From contig NZ_PHSU01000004.1 of assembly GCF_002814235.1 (NCBI RefSeq), positions 186,001 through 250,000 of the forward strand: a stretch of DNA of 64,000 nucleotides, given 5' to 3'. Below are positions 54,073-63,112 of the stretch, piece after piece. The notes beneath the pieces are model-generated. The model was not told the DNA's origin and made no database searches. It worked only from the letters and a program-made list of their open reading frames with translations. Each line of letters begins with the position of its first letter. Position 1 is the first letter of the stretch. Position numbers and translations under genes: made by a program. The DNA comes from Pseudomonas sp. QS1027 (GTDB lineage: Bacteria; Pseudomonadota; Gammaproteobacteria; Pseudomonadales; Pseudomonadaceae).

Positions 54073-57000
54073 GGCTTTTCTCCTGTAGGGGGGACGGGCT
54101 CAATCACGACCACCCGTTGCCCGGCGCGCACCGCCGAGCCGGGTTGCACGAGCACTTCTCGAACAATGCCGGCACAGGGCGCAAGCACCGGAATTTCCAT
54201 CTTCATCGACTCCAGCACCACCAACGCCACGCCTGCGGCGACCCGCTCGCCGATAGCGACCTGAACCTGCCAGAGGTTGCCCGCAATGGGGCTTTCCACG
54301 CTGGTTTGATGAGCCGGCAAGAGCGCCTCTTCGGGTGCCTCGACAAGCGCTTCGCTGCTTTCGAAGTGCGCTTGGCCGCTGTCGATCCAGCGCCGTCTTT
54401 CGGCGGAAAAAGCGCTCTGTTGCCGGTCTCGGAACGCTTGGATGCTGCTCGCTTCACTGGCGAGGAAGTCCTGGTAGTCGGCCAGGCGCAATTGGCTGTG
54501 CTCGATGTTCAAGTCGAAGCGACCGAGGGGGAAATCGCGACGGATGCGCAGCAACTCCTGCGCGCTGACCGGGTAGAATCGGATCTGATCGAAGAAGCGC
54601 AACAGCCAGGGTTTGCCGGAGAACGCCGCCACTTCACGGTAACGGTTCCACATCTGCAGCGTACGCCCGACGAACTGGTAGCCGCCGGGGCCTTCCATGC
54701 CATAAACGCACAGGTAGGCCCCGCCGATACCCACCGAGTTCTCGGCGGTCCAGGTCCGCGCCGGGTTGTACTTGGTGGTCACCAGGCGATGCCGGGGATC
54801 CAGCGGCGTCGCTACCGGTGCCCCGAGATAGACATCGCCCAGGCCCATGACCAGATAGCTGGCCTCGAACACCGTGCGCTGTACTTCATCCAGGTCGGGC
54901 AGGTCATTGATGCGGCGAATGAACTCCAGGTTGCTGGGACACCACGGCGCATCCTTGCGAACGGTGGTCATGTATTTTTCAATGGCCAGCTGGCAAGCCG
55001 GGTCATCCCACGACAGCGGTAAATGCACGATGCGAGAGGGGACCTGCAAGTCGCGGGCAGCACAGACCGCGTCCCATTCGCCAGCCACGATCTCCAGCAA
55101 GTGGGCCAGGGGGAGTTGTTCGGGTTGGTAGTGGACCTGCAGCGAGCGGATACCGGGCGTGAGGTCGATGACCCCCGGCAACGCCTTGGCTTCGAGCGCC
55201 TGCATCAAGGCGTGGCCCCGGAAGCGCAACACCAGGTCGAGCTCGGCGGCGCCGATCTCCAGCAGCAGGTGGGTATCACCGGCCAGGCGCGCCACCAGGC
55301 GGGTATCATCCTGGCCCAGGTCCAGCACAATGGGGGATTGCAGCCCGATCACGGCGGCGTCCCTGGGGGGCTCGGCGGTCAGCGCCGCGCTGGCGAGTTG
55401 GCGTGCCTGGGCGAGATTGGTCGGGATGAACCGCACCTTGTCCCCGGCCTTGAGTTGCCCCAATTGCCAGAGGTCGGCCTCGATCACGGTCACCGGACAC
55501 ACGAAGCCACCCAGGCTGGGGCCGTCGGGGCCGAGAATCACCGGCATATCCCCGGTGAAATCCACCGCGCCGATGGCATAGGGGTTGTCGTGGATATTGG
55601 ACGGATGGAGCCCGGCCTCTCCACCGTCGGCCCGAACCCACTCGGGTTTGGGACCTATCAGGCGCACGCCGGTTCGGCTGGAGTTGAAATGCACTTCCCA
55701 GTCGGTGCTGAAGAACGTGTGGATGTAGTCTTCGGTAAAGTATTCCGGTGCGCCATGGGGGCCATAGATCACGCGGATGGAGCGCAGCGCCGCCAGCGGC
55801 TCCTGCCCGGCAAGCACCGCGCCGGCCGTTGCGTCGGTCAGCGGGGCCAGGTGCAGCACATCGCCGGCGCGCAGCGCCCGTCCACCATGGCCACCGAACT
55901 GGCCGAGGGTGAAGGTGCTTTTGCTGCCCAGGTAATCCGGCACCTGCACGCCACCGCGCAGGCATAGATAACTGCGTGCGCCGGCTCCGGTGATGCTGCC
56001 CAGGCTCAATACCGAACCTGCCTTGACCCGCAGCGCGGTATTCATTGCCACTGCTGCGCCATCGAGCGATACCGGCAACACCGCGCCGGTTACCGCCAGC
56101 ACGGCGTCAGTATTGAAGCGCAGGCTCGGCCCGCTCATGGTGATCTCGAGACCGGCGCAACCCTCGGGGTTGCCCAGCAACAGATTACCCAGGCGCAGCG
56201 CACGGCTGTCCATGGGACCCGAAGGCGGCACGCCTACCGCCCAGTAGCCCTGGCGCCCCGGGTAATCCTGCACGCTGGTCTGGGTGCCGCCACTGAGTAC
56301 TTCGAAGGTTTGTGCGCGATAGGCCAGGCCTTCCAGGCAGCGGGTCCAGGGCTGGCCGCTGGCGAACGGCATATCGAGCAGGATTTGACGAAGGTAGTCA
56401 CGGTTGGTCTCGACGCCGTAAAGCTGGCTGTCGCCAAGCGCCTGGTACAGATGCTGGCGCGCCTGCTCGCGGTCCTCGGCCCAGGTGATGACTTTGGCAA
56501 TCATCGGGTCGAAGTAGGGGGGGATCTCACAGCCAGCCTCGACCCAGGTATCGATGCGCAACCTCTGGCCATCGGCTGACGGGAATTTCACTGCTGTCAA
56601 CAGACCGGGACTTGGCTGGAAGTCCTTGCCTGGATCTTCTGCGTACAAACGTGCTTGCACCGCGTGGCCGCGAGGTTGCAGGCGGGCGCCCAGCTCGCCG
56701 AGCGGTGGCAAGTCACCCGCGGCCAGTTGCACCATCCAGCGCACGAGGTCGACGCCCCAGACCTGTTCGGTAACACCGTGCTCGACCTGCAGGCGGGTGT
56801 TCACTTCCAGGAAGTAAAAGTGTTGATCGTCGCTGTCGAAGACAAATTCGACGGTACCGGCGCTGCGGTAGTTGACCGCCTTGGCCAACCGCACGGCGGC
56901 GCTGCAGAGGGCTTCGGCCATGCCGTCAGGCAGGTTTGGCGCGGGGGTTTCTTCCAGCACCTTCTGGTTGCGTCGTTGCACCGAGCAATCGCGTACGCCC

Positions 57001-57668
57001 AGGGCCAGGACCTCACCGGCGCCGTCACCGAACACCTGGACTTCCAGATGGCGGGCGCGCTGGATGTATTTCTCGATAAACACACCGGCGTTGCTGAAGT
57101 TGTTTTGGCCCAGGCGTTTGACGGTCTCAAAGGCTTCTTGCAGCTCCTGGGCGCAGCGGCATACGCGCATGCCGATGCCACCTCCGCCCGCGGTGCTCTT
57201 GAGCATGATCGGGTAGCCCACCTGCGTCGCGGCCCGCAGGGCGTCGTCGAGGCTGTCGAGCAGATCGGTGCCTTCGAGCAACGGGATGCCCTGCTGGCGG
57301 GCGAGGGCGCGAGCGGTGTGCTTGAGGCCGAACAGCCGCAGTTGCTCAGGCGTCGGGCCGACGAAGGCGATCCCGGCCGCTTCGCAGGCCTCGGCAAAGG
57401 CGGCGTTTTCCGAAAGGAAGCCATAACCGGGGTGAATGGCCTGGGCGCCGCAGGTCTTGGCTGCTGCGAGGATCTTGTCCACCACCAGGTAGGTGTCGGC
57501 CGCGGCCCCTTCACCCAGGCTCAAGGCCTGGTCGGCTTCAAGGATGTGGCGGCTGGTGATATCCGCTTCGGAATAGACCGCGACGCCTTTGACATCGAGT
57601 TCGCGCAAGGTGCGCAGGAGGCGGCAGGCGATGGCACCGCGGTTGGCAATCAACAGTGTGTCAAACAT
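54069..57668 (-). CDS. Biotin-dependent guanidine carboxylase (urea carboxylase family)
   Basis: A 1199-residue enzyme. Residues about 1-450 form the biotin carboxylase (IANRGAIACRLLRTLRELDV, KSTAGGGGIGMRVC). About 470-1000 form the KipA/KipI-like carboxyltransferase (TSVQDYPGRQGYWAVGVPPSGPMD). The last about 75 residues form the biotinyl domain with ESMKME (biotin Lys about 1154). It carboxylates guanidine (or urea) with bicarbonate and ATP. The operon's guanidine-I riboswitch and the two DUF1989-type genes point to guanidine as the true substrate, although automatic annotation will say urea carboxylase. The substrate-discriminating residue of the carboxyltransferase was not identified by eye. 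Confidence 0.93.
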   Translation of the reverse strand: MFDTLLIANRGAIACRLLRTLRELDVKGVAVYSEADITSRHILEADQALSLGEGAAADTYLVVDKILAAAKTCGAQAIHPGYGFLSENAAFAEACEAAGIAFVGPTPEQLRLFGLKHTARALARQQGIPLLEGTDLLDSLDDALRAATQVGYPIMLKSTAGGGGIGMRVCRCAQELQEAFETVKRLGQNNFSNAGVFIEKYIQRARHLEVQVFGDGAGEVLALGVRDCSVQRRNQKVLEETPAPNLPDGMAEALCSAAVRLAKAVNYRSAGTVEFVFDSDDQHFYFLEVNTRLQVEHGVTEQVWGVDLVRWMVQLAAGDLPPLGELGARLQPRGHAVQARLYAEDPGKDFQPSPGLLTAVKFPSADGQRLRIDTWVEAGCEIPPYFDPMIAKVITWAEDREQARQHLYQALGDSQLYGVETNRDYLRQILLDMPFASGQPWTRCLEGLAYRAQTFEVLSGGTQTSVQDYPGRQGYWAVGVPPSGPMDSRALRLGNLLLGNPEGCAGLEITMSGPSLRFNTDAVLAVTGAVLPVSLDGAAVAMNTALRVKAGSVLSLGSITGAGARSYLCLRGGVQVPDYLGSKSTFTLGQFGGHGGRALRAGDVLHLAPLTDATAGAVLAGQEPLAALRSIRVIYGPHGAPEYFTEDYIHTFFSTDWEVHFNSSRTGVRLIGPKPEWVRADGGEAGLHPSNIHDNPYAIGAVDFTGDMPVILGPDGPSLGGFVCPVTVIEADLWQLGQLKAGDKVRFIPTNLAQARQLASAALTAEPPRDAAVIGLQSPIVLDLGQDDTRLVARLAGDTHLLLEIGAAELDLVLRFRGHALMQALEAKALPGVIDLTPGIRSLQVHYQPEQLPLAHLLEIVAGEWDAVCAARDLQVPSRIVHLPLSWDDPACQLAIEKYMTTVRKDAPWCPSNLEFIRRINDLPDLDEVQRTVFEASYLVMGLGDVYLGAPVATPLDPRHRLVTTKYNPARTWTAENSVGIGGAYLCVYGMEGPGGYQFVGRTLQMWNRYREVAAFSGKPWLLRFFDQIRFYPVSAQELLRIRRDFPLGRFDLNIEHSQLRLADYQDFLASEASSIQAFRDRQQSAFSAERRRWIDSGQAHFESSEALVEAPEEALLPAHQTSVESPIAGNLWQVQVAIGERVAAGVALVVLESMKMEIPVLAPCAGIVREVLVQPGSAVRAGQRVVVIEPVPPTGEKP

Positions 57669-57851
57669 GACGATTTCCCTGGAGGCGGCACGGAGCCGCC
57701 TCGGCTGGGGTGCGGGTCGTCCCGCAGTTTTTCGAGAGGGTCTCGGGGTCGTCCCCGGACAGCGATCAAGGCCGCTTGCGAGGCTGTGTCTGGCCCGAGC
57801 GACTCTGGCAAATCGTGAACAGCCACAACCGCAGGGGCTTGAGCCAGGGTT

Positions 57852-58478
57852 TCAGTCCCATATCAGCAGCTCCGCAGGGGTGGGGTTATAGCCGTTGCAC
57901 GGGTTGTTCAGCTGCGGACAGTTGGAAATCAACACGATCACGTCCATCTCGGCCCGCAACTGCACGTACTTCCCGGGGGCGGAGATACCGTCCTCGAAGG
58001 TCAGGGCGCCTTCGGGCGTCACCGGCACGTTCATGAAGAAGTTGATGTTCGGGCTGATGTCCCGTTTGCCCAGTCGGCCATCGTGGGAGCAGGCGCGCAG
58101 GTAGTTGTCGCGGCAGCTGTGCATATGGCGCTTGTCCAGGGCATAGCGCACGGTGTTGCTCTCCTGGGCGCAGGCACCGCCGAGGGTGTCGTGGCGGCCG
58201 CAGTTATCTTCGATGATGGTCAGCAAGGGCCGGCCAAGATTGGAGTAGAGCACGCTGCCGGTGCTCAGGTAGACGTTGTTCTGGCGTCGCAGGGTGCGTT
58301 GGACGTCGTAACGCTCGCGCGGGTTGGCCGCGCTGTAGAACAGCGTGTCAACGGCCTGGTTGCCCTCGAGGTCGAGGATGCGCAGGGTCTGGCCGGCCTT
58401 CACTTCGGTGAGCCAGGGCTCGCCCGCCGGGACGGTGGCCCGGTAGATGGCCGATTCGGGATGCAGGTGCGTGGTCAT
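57852..58478 (-). CDS. Carboxyguanidine deiminase subunit (urea-carboxylase-associated protein UAAP2, DUF1989)
   Basis: A 208-residue DUF1989 protein with the family stretches [46 protein letters not shown] and [12 protein letters not shown], including the Cys/His/Asp residues that bind metal. In characterised guanidine-degrading bacteria the two associated proteins together convert carboxyguanidine to allophanate (CgdA/CgdB). It lies ten bases after its paralogue at 58489 and 183 bases before the carboxylase gene. Which of the two published symbols applies to which subunit was not decided here. Confidence 0.9.
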   Translation of the reverse strand: MTTHLHPESAIYRATVPAGEPWLTEVKAGQTLRILDLEGNQAVDTLFYSAANPRERYDVQRTLRRQNNVYLSTGSVLYSNLGRPLLTIIEDNCGRHDTLGGACAQESNTVRYALDKRHMHSCRDNYLRACSHDGRLGKRDISPNINFFMNVPVTPEGALTFEDGISAPGKYVQLRAEMDVIVLISNCPQLNNPCNGYNPTPAELLIWD

Positions 58479-58488
58479 GTGATCGTCC

Positions 58489-59202
58489 TCAAGCGAACAG
58501 GCGGTCGGTGTTGATGAAGCCGCGCAGGTTTTCGGGGCGCGAAGTCCGGCAGTGTTCGGCGACGCTGGCGTCGGCGCTCATAAAGGTCAGTTGCACTGGT
58601 TTGGGCGCGTATTCAGGTGCGGGGTCCATGGGGTGTTGCAGGGCCGTGATCATGAACAGGGTGTCCATCGGTGCGTAGAGCTCAATGCAATCGCCCGTTT
58701 TGGAATGGCCCTCGACAAAGTGCAACGCACCGTTGGCGTCGACATCGATTCGACTGAACAGATTGAGGGTCATGGACAGGTCGGAGAGTCCCAATCCCCA
58801 CTTGCCCATCTCCACGAGCAAGTTGTCCGTGCCATTGCGGTAAAAACCGTTGCGCAGTTCCTGATAGCGGCCTCGGCCATATTTCTGCTCGACCTCGTCG
58901 GCGCAGAGCACGCCCCCGAGGCTGTCGCTCCAACCGCAGGTGTCACGTGTGATTGCGGCCAGCACCCGACCCATGTCCGAGTACAGGCAATGGCCAGCTG
59001 TCAGCTTGGCGGTGTGCTGGCATTTGAGGCTGTCAGGCAGGTTCAGGCGCTCGGTTTTTTCGTGCGCGTTGAACAGCATCAGGCTGACATTGGCACCGCC
59101 TTGAAGGTCGGTCAGACGCAGCAGCTGCCCGCGCTTGAGAACAAAGGAAAGGTGGCCACCGCCGGGTAGGCGTTCATCGGCAAAAACAGTCGTGTCATTC
59201 AT
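58489..59202 (-). CDS. Carboxyguanidine deiminase subunit (urea-carboxylase-associated protein UAAP1, DUF1989)
   Basis: A 237-residue DUF1989 protein, paralogous to the next gene ([63 protein letters not shown]). With its partner it is expected to form the deiminase that removes ammonia from carboxyguanidine. Its ATG at 59202 overlaps the stop of the ABC ATPase gene by eight bases, which places it firmly in the transporter-enzyme operon. Confidence 0.9.
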   Translation of the reverse strand: MNDTTVFADERLPGGGHLSFVLKRGQLLRLTDLQGGANVSLMLFNAHEKTERLNLPDSLKCQHTAKLTAGHCLYSDMGRVLAAITRDTCGWSDSLGGVLCADEVEQKYGRGRYQELRNGFYRNGTDNLLVEMGKWGLGLSDLSMTLNLFSRIDVDANGALHFVEGHSKTGDCIELYAPMDTLFMITALQHPMDPAPEYAPKPVQLTFMSADASVAEHCRTSRPENLRGFINTDRLFA

Positions 59203-59992
59203 GGGTAAGTCCCAGGATCGGTTGAAGAGCGCTCGTCAGCGAGTTCGCGAGGACCGCCTGGGCCTCGCTGCGCTTGCTGTTGAGCGGCAGGTCGTAAGTG
59301 ATGCGCGCGCCATAGGCATAGGGCGCATGGGGATCGACGCGAACCTTGTCGAAGACCATCAGCCGGGTACCCAGGCTGAAGCCTTCGCTGAGGTCGTGGG
59401 TGACCATGAATACGGTCAGCCGGGTTTCGCGCCACAGATCCAGCAGCAGGGTGTGCATGTCCTTGCGGATGCCGGGGTCGAGGGCGCCGAAGGGCTCGTC
59501 AAGCAACAGCATTCGTGGCTTCATGATCAAGGCCTGGGCGATGGCCAGGCGTTGCTGCATGCCACCCGAGAGCTGCGCCGGGTATTTGTCCAGGGCATGG
59601 CCGAGGCCGACCTTGTGGAGCAGCGCCGCCGCCTGTTCGCGGGCAACGCGTTTGCGCTGGCCCAACAACCGGCCCAGCAGTGGCGCCCGGGGCAGCTCCA
59701 GGCCGAGGGCGACGTTGTCCAGCGCACTCAAGTGGGGGAACACCGAATAGCGTTGGAACACCACGCCACGGCTCGGGTCCGGTTCCGCGGCGAGCGGTTG
59801 GCCGTCGAGCAGGATCTGGCCACGGCTCGCGCGTTCCTGGCCCAGCAGCAGCCGCAGGAAGGTTGATTTTCCGCAGCCGGACGTGCCGACCAGGGTGCAG
59901 AATTCACCTTCGGCGATGCTCAGGTTCAGGCCCTCCAGCACCACATGGTCGCCATACTGCTGCCACACGTTGTTGACTTGGATAAAGCTCAT
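59195..59992 (-). CDS. ABC transporter ATP-binding protein of the guanidine operon
   Basis: A 265-residue ATPase of the nitrate/sulfonate/taurine (SsuB/TauB-like) type with Walker A GTSGCGKST (about 38-46), signature LSGGMQQR, Walker B LLLDEPFGALD and the switch His (VTHD). It drives the importer formed with the permease at 59989 and the binding protein at 60819. Start overlaps the permease stop by four bases. Confidence 0.93.
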   Translation of the reverse strand: MSFIQVNNVWQQYGDHVVLEGLNLSIAEGEFCTLVGTSGCGKSTFLRLLLGQERASRGQILLDGQPLAAEPDPSRGVVFQRYSVFPHLSALDNVALGLELPRAPLLGRLLGQRKRVAREQAAALLHKVGLGHALDKYPAQLSGGMQQRLAIAQALIMKPRMLLLDEPFGALDPGIRKDMHTLLLDLWRETRLTVFMVTHDLSEGFSLGTRLMVFDKVRVDPHAPYAYGARITYDLPLNSKRSEAQAVLANSLTSALQPILGLTHE

Positions 59993-60804
59993 GAGCGGGC
60001 TCCTTCATACCAGGGAAAGGCACGTCGGGTGAGCTGCTTCAAACCCCAGTCCATCAGCCAGGCCAACAGGGTGATCCACACCACGTAGGGCAAAATAACG
60101 TCCATGGCCAGGTAGCGGCGTACCAGGAAGATCCGATAGCCAAGGCCATCTTCGGAAGCGATGGCCTCGGCCGCGATCAGGAACAGCCACGCCGATCCCA
60201 GCACCAGCCGCAGCGAAATCAGCAGCCGTGGCAGCAGTTGCGGCAGGACCACGCGCAGGATCAGGGTCCAGGTCGAGGCTCCCAGGGTCTGGGCCTTGAT
60301 CAGCAACTCGACGGGGATTTCCCGAGCCCGTTGTTCCAGGTCGCGGGCCAGTATCGGCGTGATGCCGATGACGATCAGCATCACCTTGGACAGTTCACCC
60401 AGGCCGAAGACGATAAACAGAATCGGCAGGATCGCCAGCGGCGGCACCATGGACAGCACCACCAGCAACGGCGACAGCGGCGCGCCGAACAGCGGCAGCG
60501 TGCCCGCGGCGATGCCCAGGCACAGACCGATCAGGGCGCTGATACCCAGGCCGATGGCCAGGCGCCGCAGACTGGACGCGCTGTCCTGCCAGAGCACATA
60601 GCCGCCGCTGCGCTTGTCCTCACTGAAGGCCATGCGTTTCACCGCATCGCTCATCTGCGCGGCACTGGGCAGCAGCTTGTCGTTGGGGTTTTCCGTCAGC
60701 CGCTGCGCAGAGCCCAGAAAGTAGGCGCACAGCAACAGGGCGAACGGCAGGATCACCAGCAACAACCGTGTTGGACGATCGGGATGACGGTTGATCAGAC
60801 GCAT
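59989..60804 (-). CDS. ABC transporter permease of the guanidine operon
   Basis: A 271-residue SsuC/TauC-type inner-membrane permease with about six hydrophobic segments and the ATPase-coupling loop LIKAQTLGASTWTLILRVVLPQLLPRLL. It follows the binding-protein gene by fourteen bases and overlaps the ATPase start. It is expected to import guanidine or a guanidine-containing or urea-like compound. Confidence 0.93.
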   Translation of the reverse strand: MRLINRHPDRPTRLLLVILPFALLLCAYFLGSAQRLTENPNDKLLPSAAQMSDAVKRMAFSEDKRSGGYVLWQDSASSLRRLAIGLGISALIGLCLGIAAGTLPLFGAPLSPLLVVLSMVPPLAILPILFIVFGLGELSKVMLIVIGITPILARDLEQRAREIPVELLIKAQTLGASTWTLILRVVLPQLLPRLLISLRLVLGSAWLFLIAAEAIASEDGLGYRIFLVRRYLAMDVILPYVVWITLLAWLMDWGLKQLTRRAFPWYEGARS

Positions 60805-60818
60805 GGTGCGTTCTCCGC

Positions 60819-61886
60819 TTACAGCTTGCCGTCGACAGCCATCTGCACGTAGCCGGGGTCAAAGCGCAGTTTGAGATTGCCCTTGTCTCCGCGGGTGATC
60901 TCATGGGCGAAGCTCATGCCGACCGCGCTGCTGTCCTTGGCCGCTTGGCCAAGCAGGCCGTGTTCAAAGGAGAAACCAGAGACCTTGTCCATGGTTTTTG
61001 GCAGTTCGGGGCTGTTGACGAAGTCCAGCATCTGCTGCGGTGTATGGAACAGTTGGGTCGTCGCCAATTGCGCCTTGAAACCGGCGAGATCGGTGCCGGA
61101 GGCCTTGGCCATGTGTTCCAGGGCTGCTTCGCCGGAAGCGGACGGGTTGCCCATCAAGGCCACGACTTCGAACCAGGCGCCGGTCAGGGCTTTACCCAGC
61201 GCGGGGTTGTCTTTGAGCGTCTGGGTATTGACCACCATCATGTCGATGATCTCGCCAGGGATCTTGCTGGAGTCGAACACCTCGGTGACTCCCGGCTTGG
61301 CCTTGATGTCGGCGAGCATGGGGTTCCAGGTCGTGACCGCCTGGACGGCGTCGGTGTTGAAGGCGGCGGAAATGTCAGCGTCGGAGGTGTTGATGACTTT
61401 CAGGTCCTTTTCCTGCAGATCGACACTATCCAGTGCCCGAGCCAGCAGGTAGTGGGAGACCGAAAGCTCGACCAGGTTGACGTTCATGCCCTTGAGGTCG
61501 GCGACGGTCTTGCCGTTGCCCTTGATGACGATGCCGTCGTTGCCGTTGGAGAAGTCGCTGACCAGCAGGGCAGTGCTGTCCACGCCACCGGCGGCGGGGA
61601 TGGTCAGGGCATCCATGTTGGTCATGGTGCAGCCATCGAACTGGCCGGCGGTGTACTGGTTGATCGACTCGACATAATCGTTGAGCTGGGTGACCTTGAT
61701 GTGGATGCCGTACTTCTTGGCCCACTTGTCGACAATGCCTTGGGCTTGCGCATACTCCCAAGGCATCCAGCCTGCATAGATCGTCCAGCAGACGTTGAAA
61801 TCAGTCTTGGCCGCGGCGTTGGAAGGCAGGCTGACCAATAGGGCAATGCTTGCGGCGAGAAAGGCGGATAGAAGAGGTTTTCGCAT
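60819..61886 (-). CDS. Periplasmic ABC substrate-binding protein, annotated in relatives as putative urea-binding
   Basis: A 355-residue protein with a signal peptide (MRKPLLSAFLAASIALLVSLPSNAAA). It has an NMT1/TauA-like binding fold (NVCWTIYAGWMPWEYAQAQGIVDKWAKKYGI). It is the first gene after the guanidine-I riboswitch, with a 67-base spacer containing the ribosome site. Its family occurs almost only next to urea/guanidine carboxylase genes. Guanidine itself or a guanylated compound is the likely ligand. Confidence 0.92.
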   Translation of the reverse strand: MRKPLLSAFLAASIALLVSLPSNAAAKTDFNVCWTIYAGWMPWEYAQAQGIVDKWAKKYGIHIKVTQLNDYVESINQYTAGQFDGCTMTNMDALTIPAAGGVDSTALLVSDFSNGNDGIVIKGNGKTVADLKGMNVNLVELSVSHYLLARALDSVDLQEKDLKVINTSDADISAAFNTDAVQAVTTWNPMLADIKAKPGVTEVFDSSKIPGEIIDMMVVNTQTLKDNPALGKALTGAWFEVVALMGNPSASGEAALEHMAKASGTDLAGFKAQLATTQLFHTPQQMLDFVNSPELPKTMDKVSGFSFEHGLLGQAAKDSSAVGMSFAHEITRGDKGNLKLRFDPGYVQMAVDGKL

Positions 61887-61953
61887 GGTAAGACTCCAGT
61901 TGAGGGTGGGCGGACAAGGAGCAGCGCGACACCTGTATGAATAGGTGGTCTGT

Positions 61954-62043
61954 CTCCCGGGCTTTTATCCCGCCGTGTAACCTCAACTGGAGGTCGTTAG
62001 CTCTCGGACCAGTCACTCGCTTTTCAGCAAGCCGGAACCCTAG
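61954..62043 (-). ncRNA. Guanidine-I (ykkC) riboswitch
   Basis: Read on the minus strand, the element starts CTAGGGTTCCGGCTTGC, continues with ACTGGTCCGAGAG and ends ACACGGCGGGATAAAAGCCC then GGGAGA. All three conserved blocks of the ykkC class I aptamer are present in order and near consensus. Guanidine binding turns expression on. It controls the seven-gene operon from 61886 down to 52309. Confidence 0.95.
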
Positions 62044-62277
62044 CCAACTATTTGCAAATTGTGGTGCGTCTAGCTCGCGCTACTCCTGCACACCCAGCTC
62101 CTTGCGAGAGGCGTGCCAGATCATGGTCTTTTTTTCCAACGCCCAACTGAAGTCCGGGCAGCGGTGAGATGCAGCGGGTTTACCGGAGCCGGATCCGGCT
62201 GCTTTCCACCGCCCGCCTCTGGGATACGCTCCGGGTTGGGGCGACTCGCACTCGATTGGGGCGACCGCTGGCCCAGC
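62044..62277. other. Spacer upstream of the guanidine riboswitch, no supported gene
   Basis: It should hold the operon's promoter on the minus strand. A short minus-strand frame (PDFSWALEKKTMIWHASRKE, then LGVQE and stop near 62090) ends here and looks protein-like, perhaps the tail of a lost gene, but I do not recognise it. Confidence 0.35.
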
Positions 62278-63012
62278 TTACGCGGGCACTTGCTTGCGTA
62301 AAGCATCCTCAAGGGCGCTCAACTTCGAGTTGCCGATGTAGAGTCGCGCCAGCGCTTCCATCGCGCGCGCACCGATCCGTTCGCGGGCATCCTTGCGCAC
62401 GATCAGCGTTGCTTGATCCTGGCCGCCCAAGAAACCTTTGGGATCTTGCAGGGCCCGTATGCTGTATCGGTTATGCAGGAAATGAGGGTGCCACAGCGGA
62501 ATCACGAGCCAACGTTCCTCGGCAACCGCAGCCTCGTAACGGTCAAAGCAATCCGCCTCGCTGCCGGAGCGAAATGCGTAGCCGGCGTTTCCCAGCCCAT
62601 AGGCGCCGATCATTTCAGCCGAAAACCGGCTGATGCCGGCACCCGGATTGATGCCCTGGATCAAACGCTCCATCCGGCTTGAAGCGGGTTCTCGCAGCAG
62701 ATCCTCAATGCTTTCCACATCCGCCACTGGCACGTAGTCCGGCACGCCCCAGATGCAATAGGGCTCATAGAGCACGCTGACTTTCTCGACCTGATCGAGC
62801 AGTGGATCAAGGTACTTCTCGTGACTGGACGGCAGCCAGGCGGACGCAAGCAGGTCGACTTCGCCACGTCCCAACCTCTCGAATGCAGCCTCGTGAGCGG
62901 CCGAGGCATAACTCACCGTGTGACCCTGTTCGATAAGGACACGACCCACTTCCAGGGCGCTTGCCTCATGAAAGGACAGACCGATATGGCCGATGCGGAT
63001 GTGCGCTGTCAT
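62278..63012 (-). CDS. OpuAC-like (glycine-betaine-type) substrate-binding-fold protein without signal peptide
   Basis: A 244-residue protein with the OpuAC/ProX fold elements IRIGHIGLSFHEASALEVGRVLIEQGHTVSY, GEVDLLASAWLPSSHEKYLDPL and LVIPLWHPHFLHNRYSIRAL. Exporters or importers of this family use a secreted or lipid-anchored version, but this one starts directly with the fold, so it should stay in the cytoplasm. No permease or ATPase adjoins. It is divergent from a LysR gene and is probably under its control. A cytoplasmic sensor or an enzyme-like role is possible. Confidence 0.8.
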   Translation of the reverse strand: MTAHIRIGHIGLSFHEASALEVGRVLIEQGHTVSYASAAHEAAFERLGRGEVDLLASAWLPSSHEKYLDPLLDQVEKVSVLYEPYCIWGVPDYVPVADVESIEDLLREPASSRMERLIQGINPGAGISRFSAEMIGAYGLGNAGYAFRSGSEADCFDRYEAAVAEERWLVIPLWHPHFLHNRYSIRALQDPKGFLGGQDQATLIVRKDARERIGARAMEALARLYIGNSKLSALEDALRKQVPA

Positions 63013-63063
63013 TTGAACGTCTCTCGCGTATTGAAGGCGAGATCAGGTTAGGTGTTTGTCTTT

Positions 63064-63090
63064 TACGGAAAAACGGGCTATCTACGGAAA
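63064..63090. promoter_or_regulatory. Direct repeats in divergent promoter before LysR gene
   Basis: TACGGAAA occurs at 63064-63071 and 63083-63090, nineteen bases apart, within the 100-base spacer between the OpuAC-like and LysR genes; ATCCG motifs follow. Candidate regulator site. Confidence 0.3.
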
Positions 63091-63112
63091 GATAATCCGG
63101 AGAATCCGTTTA

